64,000 nucleotides of DNA from Shouchella hunanensis. Its GTDB lineage: Bacteria > Bacillota > Bacilli > Bacillales > Bacillaceae_D. The stretch spans positions 1,724,001 through 1,788,000 of the forward strand of contig NZ_CP117834.1 in the NCBI RefSeq assembly GCF_028735875.1, read 5' to 3'. How positions within the stretch are numbered: the stretch's first letter is position 1; every line of letters starts with the position of its first letter. A model generated the notes under the pieces. That model did not search any database, was not told where the DNA came from, and saw nothing but the letters and a program-made list of their open reading frames with translations. Positions 59,962-64,000 of the stretch are shown piece after piece. The translations under genes and the position numbers were made by a program.

Positions 59962-61180
59962 GATGCTAAATAGTATTTGGTTTGTAAGAATATTAGCGTT
60001 TTTTATTGCCTTAATGCTGTTTTTTATGGTGAATCAGAATACGATTGGGTCGCCATCTTTATTGCCGGATGCCCCGAATGCACCTTATGTATTAGAAGAT
60101 GAGCCGCTAGTGGTCCTTTACGATGAAGAGCGCTTCGAGCTAGTTGAAGAGCCTGGAACAGTAGATGTGGAGCTTCGTGGTTCCCAAGTATCATTATCGT
60201 TATTCCAAATTACAAGTAATCGATCGACTGAAGTTTTTGTTGATGCATCTGAAATAGAAGAAGAGGGAAGGCACCAACTTGCCGTTAGTCATCGGAACTT
60301 CCCGAGCGACTTATCTGTTACGGTGGAACCGCAAGTCGTATCCATTACATTGAGAGAGCGGCAAACGGCTTCATTTCCCGTTGAAGTTCAGCTAGAGAAT
60401 GAAGATGATATTGGTGAAGACCGCTCTCTAGGGACGCCAATTGTAAGCCCTCTTAACGTGAATGTTACGGCAAATCGAGAAACCATACAGGCAATAGAAG
60501 ATGTGCTTGTATATGTCGATTTAACAGATGCAAATGAATCGATAGAAGACGAATACCCTGTTCATTTTTATAATGAAAATGGTCATCAGTTAGATGTTCA
60601 ATCAGATCCGCAGTTTGTTACTGTAACGGTTCCTTTAACAAGCCCGAATAAGCTCGTCCCCATCAAAATTATTCGAGAAGGGGAGCTGCCTGATGGTTTA
60701 AGTTTTGAAGATGTGACGGTTTATCCAAATGAAGTAACGGTGTATGGTTCAACTGATGACATTGAGGCAGTTGATTTTGTTGAGAGTGAGCCGATTGATT
60801 TGAGTGAACTGAATGAAAGCGGAGAATTAACAATTGGTTTAGAGGCCCCTAATGACGTAGAGAGAATTGACCCTGAAGAAGTGACGGTAGCGTTTACGTT
60901 AGCGGAAGAAGAAGAGATGGCATTTGAGTCCGTTCCAATTGTCATCACAGGAAATGATTCGAGCGTTAATTTTGACACAGATGCAGCGACGACTGTGAAT
61001 GTGACAGCCTTTGGTTCTCAATCTAGATTAGAGGAATTAATTGAGAGTGATATTCAAGTAAGTGTGGATGCGACTGGTTCTTATGAAGGAGAGCAAACCC
61101 TTCCTTTAAGTGTCACAGGTCCATCATACATTCGCTTTGAGCTAGATAACGATGAAACCGTGTTGCGCTTTAATGAATAG
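59954..61180 (+). CDS. cdaR: CdaR (YbbR), regulator of CdaA
   Basis: A 408-residue protein: an N-terminal membrane anchor (about 9-27), then four extracytoplasmic YbbR repeats (for example FELVEEPGTVDVELRG, VEPQVVSITLRERQ). Regulates the activity of CdaA in the membrane complex. The start ATG at 59954 lies inside the end of cdaA, with the GGGGAGG site in the cdaA coding region. In this operon cdaA, cdaR and glmM are co-transcribed, as in B. subtilis. Length and repeat layout are normal. Confidence 0.95.
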   Translation: MDKMLNSIWFVRILAFFIALMLFFMVNQNTIGSPSLLPDAPNAPYVLEDEPLVVLYDEERFELVEEPGTVDVELRGSQVSLSLFQITSNRSTEVFVDASEIEEEGRHQLAVSHRNFPSDLSVTVEPQVVSITLRERQTASFPVEVQLENEDDIGEDRSLGTPIVSPLNVNVTANRETIQAIEDVLVYVDLTDANESIEDEYPVHFYNENGHQLDVQSDPQFVTVTVPLTSPNKLVPIKIIREGELPDGLSFEDVTVYPNEVTVYGSTDDIEAVDFVESEPIDLSELNESGELTIGLEAPNDVERIDPEEVTVAFTLAEEEEMAFESVPIVITGNDSSVNFDTDAATTVNVTAFGSQSRLEELIESDIQVSVDATGSYEGEQTLPLSVTGPSYIRFELDNDETVLRFNE

Positions 61181-61213
61181 TGTGTAACAGTGTGTAGAAG
61201 AAGGAGCGATACA

Positions 61214-62554
61214 ATGGGTAAATATTTTGGAACAGACGGCGTACGAGGTGTAGCGAATACAGAATTAACACCTGAGCTAGCATTTAAGCTTGGCCGCGCT
61301 GGAGGCTATGTTTTAACAAAAAAAGCAACGCAACCAAAAGTATTAATTGGTAGAGATACACGGATATCTGGAGAAATGCTTGAAGCGGCCTTAGTGTCGG
61401 GGTTAGTTTCCATTGGTGTGGAAGTGATGCGAATCGGCGTGATTTCAACGCCTGGAGTGGCATTCCTAACGAAACAACTGAGCGCGACGGCAGGTGTTAT
61501 GATTTCTGCTTCTCATAATCCAGTTGAAGACAATGGGATTAAATTCTTTGGATCAGATGGATTTAAACTTTTAGATGCACAGGAAGAAGAAATTGAGGCA
61601 CTTATCGATAGTGAAGATACAATGCCGAGACCAATTGGAGCAGCACTGGGGCAGATTAATGACTACTTTGAAGGTGCGCAGAAATACATGCAATTCCTAA
61701 AACAAACCGTCCAGGGGGATTTTGAAGGCATTCATGTCGCAATTGACTGTGCAAATGGATCGGCTTCATCTTTGGCGACGCACGTACTAGCTGATTTAGA
61801 AGCTGATATTTCTTCAATGGGTGCATCTCCTGACGGGACAAATATTAACAACTGTTGTGGCTCAACCCATCCAGAAGAATTAGCAAAGCTCGTAGTGGAA
61901 AAGCAAGCGGATATTGGGCTCGCTTTTGATGGTGACGCGGATCGATTAATTGCAGTTGATGAAAAAGGAACGATCGTTGATGGTGATCAAATTATGTTCA
62001 TCGTTGCGAAGCATTTTAGTGAGCAAGGCAAATTGAACAATAATACGGTTGTCGCAACTGTTATGAGTAACCTTGGTTTTCATAAAGGATTGGAAGCGAA
62101 AGGCATTCAAACCAAGCAAACGGCTGTAGGAGATCGATACGTCATGGAAGAGATGCGTAAAGGGAACTACAACCTAGGCGGCGAACAGTCTGGTCATATT
62201 ATTTTTCTTGAGCATAATACAACGGGAGATGGCTTGTTATCAGGTGTCCAGCTCATTCAAATTATGAAGCAAACAGGCAAACCGTTATCCGAGCTTGCTG
62301 GAGAGATGGAAACGTTTCCCCAATGCCTCATAAACGTACGCGTAACAGACCGTGATGCGGTAAAAGAAAATGAGCGCGTAAAAGAAATCATTGCTGAAGT
62401 GGAAGCTGAAATGGACGGAGAAGGGCGCGTGCTCGTGCGCCCCTCTGGTACGGAGCCACTTGTACGGGTTATGGTGGAAGCGAAAACCGACGAATTATGC
62501 GAGAACTATGTAAATCGAATTGTCGATGTAGTAAAAGAAGAACTTGGTGAGTAA
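61214..62554 (+). CDS. glmM: Phosphoglucosamine mutase GlmM
   Basis: A 446-residue alpha-D-phosphohexomutase converting glucosamine-6-phosphate to glucosamine-1-phosphate for peptidoglycan and teichoic acid precursors. The phosphorylated serine is Ser100 in ISASHNP, the metal loop is DGDADR, the sugar loop GGEQSGH and the phosphate loop RPSGTEP. N-terminal YFGTDGVRG is typical. The start is the ATG at 61214 (AGAAGGAGCG); an in-frame upstream GTG at 61190 adds eight non-homologous residues. It also binds and inhibits CdaA, joining cell wall synthesis and c-di-AMP. A strong terminator follows. Confidence 0.97.
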   Translation: MGKYFGTDGVRGVANTELTPELAFKLGRAGGYVLTKKATQPKVLIGRDTRISGEMLEAALVSGLVSIGVEVMRIGVISTPGVAFLTKQLSATAGVMISASHNPVEDNGIKFFGSDGFKLLDAQEEEIEALIDSEDTMPRPIGAALGQINDYFEGAQKYMQFLKQTVQGDFEGIHVAIDCANGSASSLATHVLADLEADISSMGASPDGTNINNCCGSTHPEELAKLVVEKQADIGLAFDGDADRLIAVDEKGTIVDGDQIMFIVAKHFSEQGKLNNNTVVATVMSNLGFHKGLEAKGIQTKQTAVGDRYVMEEMRKGNYNLGGEQSGHIIFLEHNTTGDGLLSGVQLIQIMKQTGKPLSELAGEMETFPQCLINVRVTDRDAVKENERVKEIIAEVEAEMDGEGRVLVRPSGTEPLVRVMVEAKTDELCENYVNRIVDVVKEELGE

Positions 62555-62569
62555 AGAAAAGAAAAAGAG

Positions 62570-62604
62570 CATTCTCTGTATTTCAGAGAATGCTCTTTTT
62601 TAAT
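62570..62604. terminator. Terminator after glmM
   Basis: AAAGAGCATTCTCTG and CAGAGAATGCTCTTT form a 15-bp stem around TATTT, flanked by A and T runs, so it may work in both directions. Confidence 0.88.
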
Positions 62605-62918
62605 AATAACGGCTTAATCGTATATCAGGCTGGTCGGTGTTTGTTGCCACTTTATTTAGCTGTTTCTTTCCGCACGTTACACATACATGGATAAGTTGGT
62701 AGCCTTTTTTGTATGGTAGTGCAATGCTGTGGTTCCATTAAGCCGCCACACGTACTAGCCCGATCTCCGGGAATGATGTCTTGGTGCTTTGAGTATAAGC
62801 AAAATGGACAGTGATTTCTGTAACTGCCATTAGCTCTGGTAATAGATGCTCTTATGGGGCACAGTCGTTAGGCATCGTCCCCTCGCAGGGCGGAAAGCGT
62901 GAAAGAGCATAGATTCAT
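62600..62918 (-). pseudogene. Degenerate RNHCP-domain protein gene
   Basis: On the minus strand, three frames together give an RNHCP-domain protein: RANGSYRNHCPFCLYSKHQD, GDRASTCGGLMEPQ, then in another frame LPYKKGYQLIHVCVTCGKKQ, NKVATNTDQPDIRLSRYY-stop. The N-terminal cysteine part (after an ATG at 62918 with AAAGGAG) is also out of frame and interrupted by a stop. At least two frameshifts are needed to restore the gene. The RNHCP family consists of conserved small zinc-ribbon-like proteins of unknown function. The 380-bp space between glmM and the ribozyme is mostly this remnant. Confidence 0.72.
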
Positions 62919-63074
62919 GACATCAGCTCCTTTACCGTTATGATTATAGCAATCCTAAAGCACCTTTTGAAGACACACGCATAAAGTAAAATTGTGAAGA
63001 ACCATTGAACATAATTGACGACGGTTCTTCCATCCTATATGATGAATCTTGTATGATTGGATAAGACTCATACA

Positions 63075-63225
63075 AAAAGCGCCAGGACTGACATGAGGTC
63101 AGTTGACGAGGAGAGGGCTAATCGATAATCGGCGGGTTCCCTCCGGCTGCGTGTGACAGCCGTAAGCTTTTGTAAAAAACAGTAAGGTGACTTAGTGTAC
63201 AAAAACAAAAGCCGCACACACATAC
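63075..63225 (+). ncRNA. glmS self-cleaving ribozyme (glucosamine-6-phosphate riboswitch)
   Basis: The conserved glmS ribozyme core is readable: AAAAAGCGCC with cleavage expected between 63078 and 63079, the GACTGACATGAGGTCAG stem, TTGACGAGGA, AATCGATAATCGGCGGGTT, CCTCCGGCTG and ACAGCCGTAAG, as in the B. subtilis example. It binds glucosamine-6-phosphate as cofactor, cleaves the mRNA leader, and lowers glmS expression when product is plentiful. Followed about 70 bp later by glmS. Confidence 0.93.
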
Positions 63226-63292
63226 AAAAACAAAGAGTGGGGGTAAGTCTGCCCCTGCGGTGATTTACTCCCACGTCGGGAGGATATTTACT

Positions 63293-64000
63293 ATGTGTGG
63301 AATTGTTGGTTACATCGGAAATGAAGATGCAAAAGAGATCTTGTTGAACGGACTTGAAAAGCTGGAGTATCGTGGTTATGACTCGGCTGGTATTGCAGTT
63401 CGTACAGAAGACGGCATGCATGTCTTTAAGGAAAAAGGACGAATTGCGACATTGCGTGACGCTGTTGATATGGATGTTGAGACGACTGTCGGGATTGGTC
63501 ACACACGTTGGGCGACCCATGGTGTACCAAGTCAGTTGAATGCCCATCCTCATCAAAGCTCTACTGAACGCTTTACCCTGGTTCACAATGGTGTCATTGA
63601 GAACTATCAACAAATGAAGCGTGAGTATCTTCAAGATGTACAGTTACAAAGTGACACGGACACGGAAGTAATTGTTCAGTTCATTGAACAGCTTTCTAAA
63701 GATGGCTTAACAACAGAAGCTGCAGTAAGCAAAGCGCTCTCCATGATGAAGGGTTCTTATGCGATTGCGCTTCTCGATAAAGAAGAGCCAGAGACTATTT
63801 TTGTAGGCAAAAATAAAAGCCCACTGCTTATTGGTGTTGGAGACGGTGTAAACGTTATTGCGTCGGATGCCATGGCGATGCTAAATGTGACCGATCAGTT
63901 TGTTGAAATTATGGATGAAGAGCTTGTGCTTGTTAAGCGTGATAGCATTGAAATTAAAACTCTTTCTGGAGAGGTTCAAAGCCGTAAGCCTTACACAGCA
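63293..64000 (+). CDS. glmS: Glutamine-fructose-6-phosphate aminotransferase GlmS (3' end outside window)
   Basis: The first 236 codons of glmS, continuing past the window. ATG at 63293 follows CGGGAGGAT. The mature N terminus starts [15 protein letters not shown] with the glutaminase nucleophile Cys next to Met1; further glutaminase-domain motifs are [29 protein letters not shown] and [10 protein letters not shown] (here [10 protein letters not shown]). It forms glucosamine-6-phosphate from fructose-6-phosphate and glutamine, the substrate of GlmM encoded upstream. Expression is set by the ribozyme in its leader. Confidence 0.96.
   Translation, partial: MCGIVGYIGNEDAKEILLNGLEKLEYRGYDSAGIAVRTEDGMHVFKEKGRIATLRDAVDMDVETTVGIGHTRWATHGVPSQLNAHPHQSSTERFTLVHNGVIENYQQMKREYLQDVQLQSDTDTEVIVQFIEQLSKDGLTTEAAVSKALSMMKGSYAIALLDKEEPETIFVGKNKSPLLIGVGDGVNVIASDAMAMLNVTDQFVEIMDEELVLVKRDSIEIKTLSGEVQSRKPYTA

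Noticed and set aside
63068-63634. 188-codon minus-strand frame over the ribozyme and glmS
   Set aside because: It is antisense to the glmS ribozyme and the glutaminase domain, both unmistakable.

Overview
The window looks like the chromosome of a low-GC Gram-positive spore former of the Bacillaceae (Bacillus/Alkalihalobacillus type). The basis is the core block at the right end, sigW-rsiW-cdaA-cdaR-glmM-(glmS ribozyme)-glmS, together with a YjcZ-type small protein, a Spo0E-like peptide, strong AGGAGG ribosome sites, and 5S/tRNA genes that read like Bacillus. The species is an inference; no 16S gene is present.

Layout. (1) 1-6.9 kb is the distal part of an ICEBs1-like conjugation module, in ICEBs1 order: a VirB4-type ATPase (conE, broken by a frameshift and cut by the window edge), yddF, conG, a cwlT-like cell wall hydrolase, yddI-like and a yddJ-like exclusion lipoprotein. 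(2) 7.0-10.6 kb is cargo: a compact cytosine-5 methyltransferase / DUF3883-type nuclease candidate / cytosine-5 methyltransferase unit. (3) 10.7-40.5 kb is an accessory region full of small stress, redox, resistance and acetyltransferase genes, degenerate remnants (MFS transporter ends, a tyrosine integrase, an Xre regulator, a collapsed kptA) and four copies of a structured, promoter- and terminator-flanked intergenic repeat of about 230-280 bp that I do not recognise. This part also holds an intact kptA, a class I terpene synthase and an Lsa-type ABC-F gene behind a leader peptide and terminator. (4) 41-49.7 kb is a 2682-residue LPXTG surface protein with sixteen 92-residue SpaA/CnaB-like units and its own sortase. 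(5) 50-56.4 kb holds small ordinary Bacillaceae genes. (6) 56.6-57.35 kb is a tRNA cluster (Glu, Val, Tyr, Gln, Lys, Ala) with a lone 5S rRNA gene inside it. (7) 57.4-64 kb is the conserved cell-envelope block: SigW and its anti-sigma factor, the CdaA/CdaR c-di-AMP synthase pair, GlmM, and GlmS behind its self-cleaving ribozyme (glmS runs off the window).

How genes work together. The conjugation genes would build and license a type IV secretion machine, with YddJ blocking redundant transfer and YddF resembling a ring nuclease that could blunt type III CRISPR signalling in a recipient. The methyltransferase/nuclease unit would protect or addict the host. The 11.4-16.8 kb block is a MerR-controlled redox/detoxification cluster, and 17.8-20.4 kb is a YwnA/Rrf2-controlled divergent thiol/quinone stress operon. 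The surface protein and sortase form a two-gene adhesion unit. CdaA-CdaR-GlmM is a known regulatory complex linking c-di-AMP to cell wall precursor synthesis, with GlmS supplying the GlmM substrate.

Limits: all family names come from reading motifs by eye; no search was run. Statements about homologues outside the window are from memory of the families.
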